A stretch of 64,000 bases of DNA. It comes from Spongiibacter thalassae. Its GTDB lineage: Bacteria > Pseudomonadota > Gammaproteobacteria > Pseudomonadales > Spongiibacteraceae. The notes beneath the pieces were generated by a model, which ran no database searches, had not been told where the DNA came from, and saw nothing but the letters and a program-made list of their open reading frames with translations. A program made the translations under genes and the position numbers. The stretch covers positions 389,951 to 453,950 of the forward strand of contig NZ_JAAWWK010000005.1 of assembly GCF_012272835.1 (NCBI RefSeq), in the 5' to 3' direction. This document shows positions 17,075-26,315 of the stretch, in pieces (positions within the stretch are counted from its first letter, which is position 1; every line of letters begins with the position of its first letter).

Positions 17075-17752
17075 TCAGGGGGCGGAGTCGCTCTCCACGA
17101 TCTGTTTGGGGCTGACGTCCGCCCCGGGTTGGAGTGTGACACCGTGCAGCTCTGCGGTGAGTCCGGTGAAGTCAGTAAGGCGAAAGTCGTAGGGGCCGCG
17201 GCCCATGCCGCTGTGGGCTATGAAATAGTTATACGGCTCCCGCGGCAGGGGCTGATAGGCACCTCGGCCTGCCGAACGGTATGCCAGTTGAGCGATGGGG
17301 TAGCGATGGTTGCGCACCTGCACCGCTGTCCACCACTGGCTGGAGCCCTCTTTGAAATAGAGAGTTGGCTTGCCGCCGTGATCGTTGGAGACATAATGCC
17401 AGCGGATGGGGATTCGTCCGGTCACGGCCGGAGCGATGGTGGTGAAAGCACGGCGATCAAGGTCGATATCACCGGGAGCGCATTCGGGGCATTCGTCGTC
17501 GATGCGTACCACCACGCTGAGGTCGTTGTCGGTATTGGTGACGACAACCAGTCCGCCGCAGGCCGCTGAGCCCTGATAGTCAGTGGCGTTCATCGCTGCG
17601 GTCATTACGTGCCGGGGCGTCGGGAAACTACAGTGGCCGCCGCCTTGATAGTCGTAGTGGGTGCCCTCGCCAGCGTGTGTCGAGGTATCTGCCAACAAAG
17701 CTGCGCTGGCAATGAGGGTTGTGAGTCCAGTGATGCTGAGTCGGGTTCTCAT
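17075..17752 (-). CDS. Expansin-like secreted protein (EXLX type)
   Basis: A 225-residue exported protein with a signal peptide ending near ALLADTSTHAG. The first domain begins GEGTHYDYQGGGHCSFP and continues with NATDYQGSAACGGLVVV and VVVRIDDECPECAPGDIDL. This is the double-psi barrel of expansins, with cysteines and the acidic residues that bind the glucan. The second half (IRWHYVSNDHGGKPTLYFKEGSS, YNYFIAHSGMGRGPYDFRLTDF) matches the CBM63 beta sandwich with exposed aromatic residues. Total length fits two-domain bacterial expansins such as BsEXLX1. These loosen cellulose or peptidoglycan without hydrolysis. It stands alone on the minus strand, downstream of a lipoprotein gene. Confidence 0.82.
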   Translation of the reverse strand: MRTRLSITGLTTLIASAALLADTSTHAGEGTHYDYQGGGHCSFPTPRHVMTAAMNATDYQGSAACGGLVVVTNTDNDLSVVVRIDDECPECAPGDIDLDRRAFTTIAPAVTGRIPIRWHYVSNDHGGKPTLYFKEGSSQWWTAVQVRNHRYPIAQLAYRSAGRGAYQPLPREPYNYFIAHSGMGRGPYDFRLTDFTGLTAELHGVTLQPGADVSPKQIVESDSAP

Positions 17753-17794
17753 TACATCTCCTGGTGCACGCGTTTTGCTGGCGGCACACGGTGC

Positions 17795-17840
17795 GCGAAA
17801 AGGCGCTACATTACATGCATTCCAGAATGCGCCTTTTCGC
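17795..17840 (-). terminator. Perfect 12-bp inverted repeat between lipoprotein and expansin-like genes
   Basis: GCGAAAAGGCGC at 17795-17806 pairs exactly with GCGCCTTTTCGC at 17829-17840. A smaller stem, GCATTC/GAATGC, overlaps the right side. It lies just after the stop of the leftward lipoprotein gene and before the expansin-like start. The A-rich/T-rich arm (CCTTTTCGC) is compatible with termination of the lipoprotein transcript, but there is no long T tract after the stem. Confidence 0.5.
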
Positions 17841-17866
17841 TGCCGCTGACCAGTGTTTTTGCTGCG

Positions 17867-18907
17867 CTATTCCTCGTCGGCGTTTTCCCAGCTGATGGTG
17901 GGCTGGCTTTGGGTGGCGGCCGGAGCAGCAGGCTGTGGAGGCGGTGTAGCGACGACGCTGGCAGTGGGGGGCGAAATGGCCTTGGACAGCGCGCGAGCCT
18001 GGGCCATAAACGACTGGCTTTGCAGGTCGGGGATGTTGGCCTGCTCATTGATGGTTTGCAGCAGTGACTCCACATAGAGGGCGTACTGCTCGGCTTTTTC
18101 CCTGTTCAATTCAACCAGTTTCGCCGCTTCCTGGCCCACATAGTAAGCGCGCTGGGCGGCGACATAGGCATTGTGGGTGACCCGCACGACGCCTTCCCGG
18201 TCGCGGTAGTTCTTGCGTATAAAGTCCTCGGCGAACTCTATGGCCGCCTCGGCTTTTTCAAAGGTGGCCTCAGCGAAGTCGTCAGCGTCAATGGATTCCG
18301 CTTCGTCCAGCTTGTCGATGGCGATATCCAGGTGGGTGGTCTTCAGGGTTTCGGCCTCCACCTCGGCGTAGTATTCCAGCACGTCGGCCTCGTCGTCCTT
18401 GGCTTTTGCCAGCAGGCCTCCCTCGATGTCGCGAATCAGGTCTTCAAGTTTGTTGACCGCCTTGCGGTAGAGCTTGGGATGAATGGTGTCGGTTTTCAGT
18501 TCCAGCAACACTTTTCGATGATCCAGCACGCGACTGAGCTGGGTTTCGACCTTGGTCTTGTTGGCGTGGGCGTCCTCAACCAACTTTTTGGCGGCGAAGG
18601 CGGCACCGGTCACCGCAATCTTGTCCTCCGGGGTTTCCATTTTTTTCAGGATTTTACGTGCGGTGTCCAGCTTGTCTCTGGCCTTTTCCATATGGGAGGG
18701 GGCGTAAAACATCAGTTCCTGGGCAGTGGCCTGGGTGTAGAGCTCAGTGGCCTGGGTCAGGGCGTCTTCCGGGGTGATTTCGGTGGCGCTGGCCTGCTGC
18801 TGGGCCTGAAGTTCAATCTGCTCGCTGTTGGCTACGTGGGTGTTGGTGCAGCCAGTGGCGAGGGCGAAGGCGCCGGCGACAATGACAGCGAGATGAGGCT
18901 TTATCAT
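17867..18907 (-). CDS. Coiled-coil lipoprotein, DUF4398-like
   Basis: A 346-residue lipoprotein. The signal MIKPHLAVIVAGAFALATGC ends in a lipobox with the lipidated Cys20. The rest is almost all charged helix, for example YTQATAQELMFYAPSHMEKA and later AEAAIEFAEDFIRKNYRDRE. The pattern of tyrosine/alanine-rich heptads resembles DUF4398-type envelope proteins. A Pro/Ala/Gln-rich tail (about 310-340) follows. It is likely anchored to the outer membrane and extends through the periplasm. It precedes the expansin-like gene on the same strand with a hairpin between, so the two may be expressed separately. Function is not known. Confidence 0.8.
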   Translation of the reverse strand: MIKPHLAVIVAGAFALATGCTNTHVANSEQIELQAQQQASATEITPEDALTQATELYTQATAQELMFYAPSHMEKARDKLDTARKILKKMETPEDKIAVTGAAFAAKKLVEDAHANKTKVETQLSRVLDHRKVLLELKTDTIHPKLYRKAVNKLEDLIRDIEGGLLAKAKDDEADVLEYYAEVEAETLKTTHLDIAIDKLDEAESIDADDFAEATFEKAEAAIEFAEDFIRKNYRDREGVVRVTHNAYVAAQRAYYVGQEAAKLVELNREKAEQYALYVESLLQTINEQANIPDLQSQSFMAQARALSKAISPPTASVVATPPPQPAAPAATQSQPTISWENADEE

Positions 18908-18952
18908 GCTAAGTCCCTTTAGTTCCAGGTCGTGTATTTCGGTGAATTGCCG

Positions 18953-18962
18953 GTAACGTTAC
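18953..18962. promoter_or_regulatory. Short palindrome upstream of the lipoprotein gene
   Basis: GTAACGTTAC is a perfect 10-bp palindrome about 46 bp upstream of the lipoprotein start, followed by a second GTAAC. It could be an operator for the lipoprotein gene, though ten bases are within chance. Confidence 0.25.
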
Positions 18963-19033
18963 AGTAACTTCGGCGATAGGTCGAATGGCGGGGGATAAAA
19001 TCGGAAATTCGTCACAGCGTGTTGCTGCAGGGT

Positions 19034-19471
19034 TTACAGATATTTCACCCAGTCGTCGGTAAATTGGTCCAGCAGGTTATACACGTGGTCGAAGGCCTCC
19101 CGGCTTTTCTTGTAGGGGTCGGGAACCTCCTGGCCCTTTGACCACTTGCCGAGCAGGAAAGTTTTGCCGCCCACCTGCGGGGCGAGGTCGTTAATGCCTT
19201 TTATATGACGACTCTCCATCGCCAGAATCAGGTCAGCGTTTACCAGCATGTCGCGGGTGAGCTGGCGGGCGGCGTGAGCGCTGCAATCGATGCCGTGTTC
19301 ACTGAGCAGGGTCGCGGCGGTGGGGTCTACCGGCTTGTCCACCAGGGCGCCGAGTCCGGCAGAATGCACCACAATCTGGGGTTTGTTGCCAAGTTTTTGT
19401 TTAAGAAGGTATTCGGCGCTGGGGCTGCGGCAGATGTTGCCGATGCAAACGATAAGAATGTTGTTAAACAT
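19034..19471 (-). CDS. Low-molecular-weight protein-tyrosine phosphatase
   Basis: A 145-residue cytosolic phosphatase. The P-loop VCIGNICRSPSAEYLL gives the CX5R(S/T) nucleophile near the N-terminus, and VPDPYKKSREAFDHVYNLL supplies the general-acid Asp in the DPY loop. Such enzymes (Wzb/Etp type) dephosphorylate tyrosine kinases that control capsule and exopolysaccharide export. I start at the ATG just before FNNILIVC because the family begins there; in-frame ATGs at 19492 and 19576 would add 7 or 35 residues. No kinase or polysaccharide genes are adjacent, apart from the ExoD-like gene 4 kb away. Confidence 0.9.
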   Translation of the reverse strand: MFNNILIVCIGNICRSPSAEYLLKQKLGNKPQIVVHSAGLGALVDKPVDPTAATLLSEHGIDCSAHAARQLTRDMLVNADLILAMESRHIKGINDLAPQVGGKTFLLGKWSKGQEVPDPYKKSREAFDHVYNLLDQFTDDWVKYL

Positions 19472-19626
19472 GAATGTGCTGGCCTGAGTCATTCCTTGAG
19501 ACTTAATTCTCCCTGTCCGTGCGGAAGGGTGCAAGTCGGTGGTGCTTTTTCTTCGGTTTGAGCGATAGTTTGGCAATTAAATGTGTCATAGGCTCCAGCG
19601 TGCGGCCATTTTCACGGTCGAGATGT

Positions 19627-19655
19627 TTGCTGTATCGCGCCGGGTAGGGGAAAAT
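19627..19655 (+). promoter_or_regulatory. Possible promoter of the tkt-epd-pgk-fba operon
   Basis: TTGCTG and GAAAAT are separated by 17 bp, about 40 bp before the tkt start codon and followed by a GC-rich stretch. The hexamers are moderate matches to the sigma-70 consensus and the spacing is ideal. Position in the divergent tkt/phosphatase interval supports it. Confidence 0.35.
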
Positions 19656-19694
19656 ACGCCCCTCTTTGCTGCCACCGACTTTCAGGAGCCCTCA

Positions 19695-21692
19695 ATGCCT
19701 TCACGTAGCGATCTCGCTAATGCTATCCGCGCTTTAAGTATGGACGCCGTTCAAAAGGCTAAATCCGGTCACCCCGGCGCACCGATGGGGATGGCCGATA
19801 TTGCTGAGGTTCTGTGGCGGGACTATATGCAACATAATCCCGCCAACCCTGAATGGCCCAACCGCGACCGTTTTGTGCTGTCCAATGGGCATGGCTCCAT
19901 GCTCATATACTCCCTGCTGCATCTCACTGGCTACGAACTGTCTATTGAAGACCTGCAAAATTTCCGTCAGCTGCACAGCAAGACCCCTGGTCACCCGGAG
20001 TATGGCTACACCCCCGGTGTTGAAACCACCACCGGGCCACTGGGGCAGGGTTTGGCCAACGCAGTGGGTATGGCGGTTGCTGAAAAAGTATTGGCGGCCC
20101 AGTTCAACCGCGACGACCACGCCATTGTTGATCACTACACCTACACCTTCCTGGGCGATGGCTGCATGATGGAGGGCATCTCCCACGAAGTTTGCTCGCT
20201 CGCGGGCACGCTGGGGCTGGGTAAATTAATTGCCTTTTATGATGACAACGGTATTTCCATCGACGGCGAGGTTGAGGGATGGTTCAGTGATGACACCCCG
20301 GCCCGCTTTGAAGCCTACGGTTGGCAGGTTATCCCCGCGGTAGACGGTCACGACAGTGCGGCCATCGCCCGTGCCATAGAAGCCGGTCGCGCAGAGCCCA
20401 ACAAGCCGACGCTGATCTGCTGCAAAACCGTTATTGGTAAAGGCTCGCCGAACAAGCAGGGCAAGGAGGAGTGCCACGGTGCCCCGTTGGGTGACGATGA
20501 AATCGCCCTGACCCGGGAAGCGCTGAACTGGCCCCACGGTGCCTTTGAGGTGCCTGAAGAAGTCTACTCCGCCTGGAGTGCCCGGGAGGCCGGCGCCGCT
20601 GCTGAGAAACAATGGCAGGACAAGCTCGCCGCCTATAAAGCGGCCTACCCTGAGTTGGGCGCCGAGTTTGAACGCCGTGTAAACAATGAATTGCCCGCTG
20701 ATTTCGCCGAGCGGGCAACGGCCTTTATCAACCAGTGCCAGGATGAGGGCAAGGAAGTTGCCACCCGTAAGGCATCGCAGCTGTGCCTGGATGCCTATGG
20801 TGAGATGCTGCCCGAGCTGCTCGGAGGTTCGGCGGATCTGGCGGGGTCCAACCTGACCTTCTGGCAGGGCTCCAAGCCCATCTCGGCTGAAGACGCCAGC
20901 GGCAACTACCTGCACTACGGTGTGCGTGAGTTCGGCATGTCGGCAATGATGAATGGTATCGCCCTGCACGGCGGCTTTATCAACTACGGCGCGACCTTCC
21001 TGGTATTTATGGAATATGCCCGCAACGCGGTGCGTATGGCGGCGCTGATGAAACAGCGCGCGATTCACGTCTATACCCACGACTCGATTGGTCTCGGTGA
21101 AGACGGCCCGACCCATCAGCCGATTGAGCAGATTGCCTCGCTGCGTGGCACACCGAATATGTCGCTGTGGCGGCCCTGCGATATGGTGGAATCCGCCGTG
21201 GCATGGCGCTCCGCCATCGAGCGCACCGACGGCCCCACTGCATTGATCTTTACCCGTCAGGGCTTGCCCCATCAGCAGCGCAACAGTGCGCAATTGGCGG
21301 CGGTGGCGCGGGGCGGTTACGTCCTCAGTGATTGCGAGGGTGAACCGGAAGCCATCATTATTGCCACCGGTTCCGAGGTGAAGCTGGCGATGGCCGCCCA
21401 GCAGACCCTGGCTGAAAAGGGGCGTCGGGTGCGGGTAGTGTCCATGCCTAGTGTCGACGTGTTTGAAAACCAGGATGGCTACTACCGCGAGTCGGTATTG
21501 CCCAGCGGTGTGTTGGCCCGGGTGGCGGTCGAAGCCGCCCACAAGGACTACTGGTACAAGTTTGTCGGCCTCGATGGTCGCATTGTCGGCATGGACAGCT
21601 TCGGTGAATCTGCTCCGGCGGGCGAATTGTTCGAGTACTTTGGCATTACTGCCGCGGCGGTTGTTGAGGCTGTAGAAGAAGTTCTCGACTGA
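19695..21692 (+). CDS. tkt: Transketolase
   Basis: A 665-residue thiamine-diphosphate enzyme moving two-carbon units in the pentose phosphate pathway. Motifs are [18 protein letters not shown] near the N-terminus and the cofactor-binding segment [18 protein letters not shown] followed by [13 protein letters not shown]. The pyrimidine-domain segment is [18 protein letters not shown], then [22 protein letters not shown] 19695 is chosen for AGGAG seven bases upstream and the standard N-terminus. It opens a four-gene operon; its stop overlaps the epd start (TGATG). Confidence 0.98.
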   Translation: MPSRSDLANAIRALSMDAVQKAKSGHPGAPMGMADIAEVLWRDYMQHNPANPEWPNRDRFVLSNGHGSMLIYSLLHLTGYELSIEDLQNFRQLHSKTPGHPEYGYTPGVETTTGPLGQGLANAVGMAVAEKVLAAQFNRDDHAIVDHYTYTFLGDGCMMEGISHEVCSLAGTLGLGKLIAFYDDNGISIDGEVEGWFSDDTPARFEAYGWQVIPAVDGHDSAAIARAIEAGRAEPNKPTLICCKTVIGKGSPNKQGKEECHGAPLGDDEIALTREALNWPHGAFEVPEEVYSAWSAREAGAAAEKQWQDKLAAYKAAYPELGAEFERRVNNELPADFAERATAFINQCQDEGKEVATRKASQLCLDAYGEMLPELLGGSADLAGSNLTFWQGSKPISAEDASGNYLHYGVREFGMSAMMNGIALHGGFINYGATFLVFMEYARNAVRMAALMKQRAIHVYTHDSIGLGEDGPTHQPIEQIASLRGTPNMSLWRPCDMVESAVAWRSAIERTDGPTALIFTRQGLPHQQRNSAQLAAVARGGYVLSDCEGEPEAIIIATGSEVKLAMAAQQTLAEKGRRVRVVSMPSVDVFENQDGYYRESVLPSGVLARVAVEAAHKDYWYKFVGLDGRIVGMDSFGESAPAGELFEYFGITAAAVVEAVEEVLD

Positions 21693-22696
21693 TGCTGCGA
21701 CTGGCGATAAATGGCTATGGTCGCATCGGGCGCTGTGTACTGCGCGCCCTGTACGAGTCGCCGCTGCGTGACCGAATGGCCATTGTCGCCATCAATGAAC
21801 CGGCGGATCTCGACACGATTGTGCATCTCACCCGCTACGACAGTACCCACGGGCGCTTTGTTGGCGCGGTGGAAAAAGGCATCGCGAGTTTGCATATCAA
21901 CGGCGATGCCATTGCTGTAAGCCACCACGAACGCGCCGAAGATCTAGACTGGGGGCGTCATAATATCGACGTGGTGCTGGAGTGCAGTGGTAATTTCAGT
22001 ACCCAGCCTGAGTTGGCAATGCACCTGGAGCGCGGCGCCCGCCATGTGATGCTGTCCCAGCCCGGCGAGGCGTCGATTCCCACGATTGTCTACGGCTTGA
22101 ATCACCTTGAGTTAAGTGCCGAGCAGCGCATTATCTCCAACGCGTCGTGCACTACCAACTGCATTACGCCGGTGATCGATGTGTTGCACAAGGCGTTTAC
22201 GGTGCGCTCGGGTTGTATTACCACAATCCATTCGGCGATGAACGACCAACCGGTGCTCGACGCCTACCACCACACCGATCTGCGCAAGACGCGAGCGGCG
22301 GGGCTGTCGATGATACCGGTAGACACCGGCCTGGCCGCCGGTATTGGGCGTATACTGCCGGAACTGGATGGTCGCTTTGCGGCGCGGGCAGTGCGTATTC
22401 CGACCAATAATGTGTCAGCGATGGAACTCAGTCTGGCGGTGCAGGCCACAGTGAGCAGCGGCGAAGTGAATGCCGCCCTGCAAATGGCGACCCGTGGTCG
22501 ACTCGCCGGGGTGCTGGGGGTAAGTAACGAGCCACTGGCCTCCTGTGATTTTAATCACGACCCGCGCAGCGGTATTGTCGATTTGGCGCAAACGCGGGTA
22601 GCCGATGAGCTGGTCAGTGTGTTTGTGTGGTTCGACAACGAGTGGGGCTACGCGTCGCGGATGCTTGATGTCACCGCGCACTGGCTACAGGACTAA
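21692..22696 (+). CDS. epd: Erythrose-4-phosphate dehydrogenase
   Basis: A 334-residue member of the GAPDH family. NGYGRIGRCVLRAL is the NAD loop and SNASCTTNCITP contains the catalytic Cys153. The Epd branch is suggested by INEPADLDTIVHLTRYDSTHGRF (STHGRF in place of the GAPDH motif), and by its place between tkt and pgk as in E. coli and Pseudomonas. It oxidises erythrose-4-phosphate, a transketolase product, to 4-phosphoerythronate for pyridoxal phosphate synthesis. The ATG overlaps the tkt stop by one base, so translation is probably coupled. A glycolytic GAPDH role cannot be wholly excluded. Confidence 0.92.
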   Translation: MLRLAINGYGRIGRCVLRALYESPLRDRMAIVAINEPADLDTIVHLTRYDSTHGRFVGAVEKGIASLHINGDAIAVSHHERAEDLDWGRHNIDVVLECSGNFSTQPELAMHLERGARHVMLSQPGEASIPTIVYGLNHLELSAEQRIISNASCTTNCITPVIDVLHKAFTVRSGCITTIHSAMNDQPVLDAYHHTDLRKTRAAGLSMIPVDTGLAAGIGRILPELDGRFAARAVRIPTNNVSAMELSLAVQATVSSGEVNAALQMATRGRLAGVLGVSNEPLASCDFNHDPRSGIVDLAQTRVADELVSVFVWFDNEWGYASRMLDVTAHWLQD

Positions 22697-22700
22697 ATTT

Positions 22701-22726
22701 CCCGGCGGCGTCAGTGCATTGCCGGG
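22701..22726 (+). repeat. Inverted repeat in the epd-pgk interval
   Basis: CCCGGC and GCCGGG enclose 14 bases shortly after the epd stop. The stem is flanked by AAATTT and TAA, not by a T run. It may stabilise the upstream message or mark a processing point between epd and pgk. Confidence 0.45.
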
Positions 22727-22742
22727 TAACTCAAAACGGGAT

Positions 22743-22756
22743 GTGGCCGCGGCCAC
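22743..22756. promoter_or_regulatory. 14-bp perfect palindrome upstream of pgk
   Basis: GTGGCCGCGGCCAC is fully symmetric and lies 23 bp before the pgk start, just ahead of its ribosome binding site. It could be a protein-binding site or fold into a short stem near the start. The GC-rich make-up raises the odds of a chance palindrome. Confidence 0.35.
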
Positions 22757-22778
22757 GGAATAGCATCAGGAAGTGACT

Positions 22779-23942
22779 ATGAAAGTATTGAAAATGCGTG
22801 ATCTCGAACTGGCCGGTAAGCGGGTGCTGATTCGTGAGGATTTGAACGTACCGATCAAAGATGGCGCAGTGAGCTCGGATGCCCGCCTGCGTGCGGCGCT
22901 GCCCACCTTGCGCCACGCTTTGGCGCAAGGTGCCAAGGTTATTGTGATGTCCCACCTCGGGCGTCCGACCGAGGGCGAGTTTGAGCAGCAGTACTCCCTT
23001 CAGCCCGTAGCCGATTATCTGGCCGAGGCACTGGCTCAGCCCGTCAAGCTTGTCGCCGATTGGCAGCAGGGGGTTGAGGTTGCCGATGGCGAGTTGGTGT
23101 TGCTGGAAAACGTTCGCTTCAATGCCGGTGAAAAGAAAGACAATGAAGAGCTGGCGAAGGCCTATGCCGCGCTGTGCGATATTTTTGTTATGGATGCCTT
23201 CGGCACCGCCCACCGGGCCCAGGCCTCGACCCACGGTGTTGCCAAATTTGCGCCTGTGGCTTGTGCGGGGCCGCTGTTGGCCGACGAGCTGGAAAATCTG
23301 GAAAAAGCACTGGCCAACCCGGCTCGCCCAATGGTGGCGATTGTCGGTGGCTCAAAGGTGTCAACCAAGCTCACCGTGCTGGAAACACTGTCTGACAAGG
23401 TCGATCAATTGATCGTCGGGGGCGGTATCGCCAATACCTTCCTCGCCGCCGCGGGCCACAACGTGGGTAAGTCGCTGTATGAGGAAGACCTGATTCCGGC
23501 GGCCAAGGCATTGATGGAAAAGTGTGATATTCCCCTGCCCAGCGATGTGGTGACAGGCAAGAAGTTCGACGAAAACGAGCCCGCCACCCTGCGTCCGGCG
23601 GAAAACGTCGGCGATGATGATATGATTTTTGACATCGGCCCGGTTTCTGCGGCGGTCTTGGCAGAAATCCTGCGCACGGCGGGCACGATTATCTGGAATG
23701 GCCCGGTTGGCGTATTTGAGTTTCCACAGTTTGCCGACGGCACCGAAGAAATCGCCAAGGCGATTGCCGAGTCTACCGCCTTCTCGATAGCCGGGGGTGG
23801 TGACACCCTGGCTGCGGTAGACCAATTTGGTATTGCCGATCAGGTGTCGTATATCTCCACCGGTGGTGGCGCCTTCCTCGAATATGTTGAAGGTAAAGTG
23901 TTGCCCGCAGTGGCGATACTGGAATCCCGGGCAAACGGTTAA
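22779..23942 (+). CDS. pgk: Phosphoglycerate kinase
   Basis: A 387-residue glycolytic kinase making ATP from 1,3-bisphosphoglycerate. Visible signatures are [17 protein letters not shown] (substrate-binding basic patch), [40 protein letters not shown] and the nucleotide-site segment [17 protein letters not shown] with GGGDTLAA. I use ATG 22779 with AGGA eight bases upstream; an in-frame GTG sits at 22773. It is the third gene of the tkt operon. The length is typical of gammaproteobacterial enzymes. Confidence 0.98.
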   Translation: MKVLKMRDLELAGKRVLIREDLNVPIKDGAVSSDARLRAALPTLRHALAQGAKVIVMSHLGRPTEGEFEQQYSLQPVADYLAEALAQPVKLVADWQQGVEVADGELVLLENVRFNAGEKKDNEELAKAYAALCDIFVMDAFGTAHRAQASTHGVAKFAPVACAGPLLADELENLEKALANPARPMVAIVGGSKVSTKLTVLETLSDKVDQLIVGGGIANTFLAAAGHNVGKSLYEEDLIPAAKALMEKCDIPLPSDVVTGKKFDENEPATLRPAENVGDDDMIFDIGPVSAAVLAEILRTAGTIIWNGPVGVFEFPQFADGTEEIAKAIAESTAFSIAGGGDTLAAVDQFGIADQVSYISTGGGAFLEYVEGKVLPAVAILESRANG

Positions 23943-23950
23943 CAGGCGGT

Positions 23951-23973
23951 GCCGGGCAAAGATTGCGCCCGGC
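23951..23973 (+). repeat. Hairpin in the pgk-fba interval
   Basis: GCCGGGC and GCCCGGC form a perfect 7-bp stem around a 9-base loop soon after the pgk stop. No direct T run follows, although GTTTT comes about 15 bp later. A partial terminator or stability element separating pgk from fba is possible. Confidence 0.45.
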
Positions 23974-24038
23974 GTCGAGTAACGAGTTTTAGCGACGACA
24001 AATCAGCGACTTAAATTACAGCGAAAGGATTATCAACT

Positions 24039-25103
24039 ATGGCACTTATCAGCATGCGTCAAATGCTGGATCACGCCGCCGAATATGGATACGGCGTGCC
24101 GGCTTTCAACGTCAATAACCTGGAGCAGACCCGCGCTATCATGGAAGCGGCCCGCGCCACCAATAGCCCGGTCATCATGCAGGCCTCAGCCGGCGCGCGA
24201 AAGTATGCCGGCGCGCCCTTTCTGCGTCACATGATTCTGGCGGCCATTGAGGAATTCCCCGAGATTCCCGTGGTGATGCACCAGGATCACGGCACCAGCC
24301 CTGCGGTGTGCCAGCGCTCTATCCAGCTGGGTTTTAGCTCGGTAATGATGGACGGCTCGTTGCGTGAAGACGGCAAAACCCCCGCCGATTACGACTACAA
24401 CGTAAACGTGACTCGCACCGTGGTCGATATGGCCCACGCCTGTGGCGTGTCGGTGGAGGGGGAACTGGGTTGCCTGGGTTCGCTGGAGACCGGGCAGGCC
24501 GGTGAAGAAGACGGCGTTGGCGCAGAGGGCACCCTGTCCCACGACCAGATGCTGACCGACCCCGAAGAAGCGGCGGACTTTGTTGCCAGAACCCATGTTG
24601 ATGCGCTGGCAATCGCCTGTGGCACCAGCCACGGCGCCTACAAATTTACCCGTCCACCCACGGGAGATATTCTGGCCATCGACCGTATCAAGGCGATCCA
24701 CGCGCGGATTCCCGACACCCATTTGGTGATGCACGGCAGTTCCAGTGTGCCCCAGGACTGGTTGGCGATCATTAACGAGTTTGGCGGCGAGATTCCCGAA
24801 ACTTACGGTGTGCCTGTTGAGCAAATCGCCGAAGGCATTAAATACGGTGTGCGAAAGGTGAATATCGACACCGATCTGCGTCTGGCCTCCACGGGTGCTA
24901 TTCGCCGCTTTATGGTGCAGAACCCCAGCGAGTTTGATCCGCGCAAATACCTGAAAGAAACCATTACCGAGATGAAGAATATCTGTATCGCCCGCTACGA
25001 AGCGTTTGGCGCGGCGGGTAATGCAAGCAAGATCAAGCCGATCAGCCTTGAGGCCATGTTCGGTGAGTACGAATCAGGGCGTCTTGATCCCAAAATCAAG
25101 TAA
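24039..25103 (+). CDS. fba: Class II fructose-bisphosphate aldolase, Calvin-cycle subtype
   Basis: A 354-residue zinc aldolase. [18 protein letters not shown] gives Asp83 and His84 (proton transfer and zinc). [32 protein letters not shown] and [11 protein letters not shown] carry the remaining metal and phosphate ligands. [19 protein letters not shown] is the C-terminal phosphate-binding signature. The overall pattern and length fit the CbbA/Calvin subtype rather than the E. coli FbaA type. It cleaves fructose-1,6-bisphosphate in glycolysis and runs in reverse in gluconeogenesis. It ends the operon, with a strong terminator directly after. Confidence 0.97.
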   Translation: MALISMRQMLDHAAEYGYGVPAFNVNNLEQTRAIMEAARATNSPVIMQASAGARKYAGAPFLRHMILAAIEEFPEIPVVMHQDHGTSPAVCQRSIQLGFSSVMMDGSLREDGKTPADYDYNVNVTRTVVDMAHACGVSVEGELGCLGSLETGQAGEEDGVGAEGTLSHDQMLTDPEEAADFVARTHVDALAIACGTSHGAYKFTRPPTGDILAIDRIKAIHARIPDTHLVMHGSSSVPQDWLAIINEFGGEIPETYGVPVEQIAEGIKYGVRKVNIDTDLRLASTGAIRRFMVQNPSEFDPRKYLKETITEMKNICIARYEAFGAAGNASKIKPISLEAMFGEYESGRLDPKIK

Positions 25104-25107
25104 TCCT

Positions 25108-25149
25108 GCGGGCACAGCGGCGTCTTTGAGCGCTGCTGTGCCGCTTTTT
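25108..25149 (+). terminator. Intrinsic terminator after fba
   Basis: GGCACAGCGGCG and CGCTGCTGTGCC form a long stem with one non-Watson-Crick step around a short loop, followed by GCTTTTTA. It starts a few bases after the fba stop and ends the tkt-epd-pgk-fba transcript. A run of ten C residues (25179-25188) lies just beyond. Confidence 0.85.
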
Positions 25150-25351
25150 ACTCCAGCGTATTTCGGCGCAGTAGACTTCCCCCCCCCCTCCTTTATTCCC
25201 ACCACTTTTCCCAACTCGCAAGTAAAGCGCCAGACCTATTCGCGGTTCGCTTGCGGCAACTGACGCCTGCCGGCTAATTCCCGCCAACTTCAAACTGCCA
25301 TCCCGGCTATACTAGGTCAGCGAAATCCAATAATGAGTCAATGGAAGTTGT

Positions 25352-26311
25352 ATGTACTGGCCTGAACGTGTCGATCAAACCGCCCTCCCTGAATTACTGC
25401 CCCTGTCTACTGAAAGCACCGTTAACAGCCTGCCCTGGTTGGGGGAGTATTGCGCCTATTACGGTATCGATTACGAAAAGGACTATGACGGACTGCGCCA
25501 TTACATCGGTTATGTAGAGGTCGGGCAGGATCGGCTTGCGACCCAGGTTTTCAGTTTGCCCGGTGCCAGATACACGGCGGTGGTGGTTCACGGTTACTAC
25601 GACCATGTTGGCCTGTTCAATAATGTTATTGAGTATTGCCTGCGCCATGAGTGTTCCGTGGTGGCCTTTGACCTTCCCGGGCACGGCCTGTCATCCGGTG
25701 AGCGGGCGTCGATAGACAGCTTTCAGCGTTATCGGCAGGCATTGGTGGGAGTTCTGGGGGAGGTCGGCGGTTTCAACCTGCCGACCACACAGATCGCCAT
25801 CGGACAAAGTACCGGTTGTGCGGTGCTGGGCTCGCACCTGTTGGACGGGGGCGGTGAGGATTTTGCCAAAGTGGTGCTGCTGGCGCCGCTGGTGCGCCCC
25901 TGTGGTTGGCGCAGTGGCAGCTTGGTCTACCCCTTTGTGCGACTGTTTATGAGCAGTTTGCCCCGGCGCTTTGCCGATAATTCCGACGATCAGGCATTTC
26001 TTGAATTCTTGCGCGAGCGGGATCCCCTGCAGCCGCGTATTTTGCCGTTGGACTGGGTGGGTGCCTTGCGTAAATGGTTGCCCTGGTTTGAGAAGCTGCC
26101 CTCGACGGATACCGAGGTGCTGATTATTCAGGGCGATGCCGATGAGACCGTAGACTGGCGCTACAATTTGCCGGTGTTGCGCAAGAAATATCGGCAGTTG
26201 AGCGAGGTGTTGATTCCGGGGGCGCGCCATCACCTGGTTAAAGAGGGAGAGGCCTACCGGGCGCTGGTGTGGCAGGCCTGCGATGATTTTCTGTTCGACA
26301 GCAAATCCTAG
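25352..26311 (+). CDS. Alpha/beta hydrolase, lysophospholipase-like (S33 family)
   Basis: A 319-residue cytosolic hydrolase. The oxyanion region reads VVVHGYYDHVG, FDLPGHGLSSGERASIDSF is the family's second signature, and IAIGQSTGCAVLGSHL holds the nucleophilic Ser in GQSTG. IIQGDADETVDW gives the acid and PGARHHLVKE the His, so the triad is complete. Monoacylglycerol lipase or lysophospholipase-type activity is likely, but substrates are not predictable. The gene stands alone after the glycolytic operon and converges on the serA-side gene four bases away. The ribosome binding site is weak. Confidence 0.85.
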   Translation: MYWPERVDQTALPELLPLSTESTVNSLPWLGEYCAYYGIDYEKDYDGLRHYIGYVEVGQDRLATQVFSLPGARYTAVVVHGYYDHVGLFNNVIEYCLRHECSVVAFDLPGHGLSSGERASIDSFQRYRQALVGVLGEVGGFNLPTTQIAIGQSTGCAVLGSHLLDGGGEDFAKVVLLAPLVRPCGWRSGSLVYPFVRLFMSSLPRRFADNSDDQAFLEFLRERDPLQPRILPLDWVGALRKWLPWFEKLPSTDTEVLIIQGDADETVDWRYNLPVLRKKYRQLSEVLIPGARHHLVKEGEAYRALVWQACDDFLFDSKS

Positions 26312-26315
26312 CGAC

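Noticed and set aside
20226..21542. Long open frame on the minus strand opposite tkt (438 codons)
   Set aside because: It is the antisense shadow of a GC-rich, highly conserved gene; the translation is His/Gly/Gln-rich with no family pattern.
25179..25188. Run of ten C residues after fba as a phase-variation tract
   Set aside because: It lies in a non-coding gap beyond a terminator and about 160 bp from the next start, so no gene frame or promoter spacing depends on it visibly.
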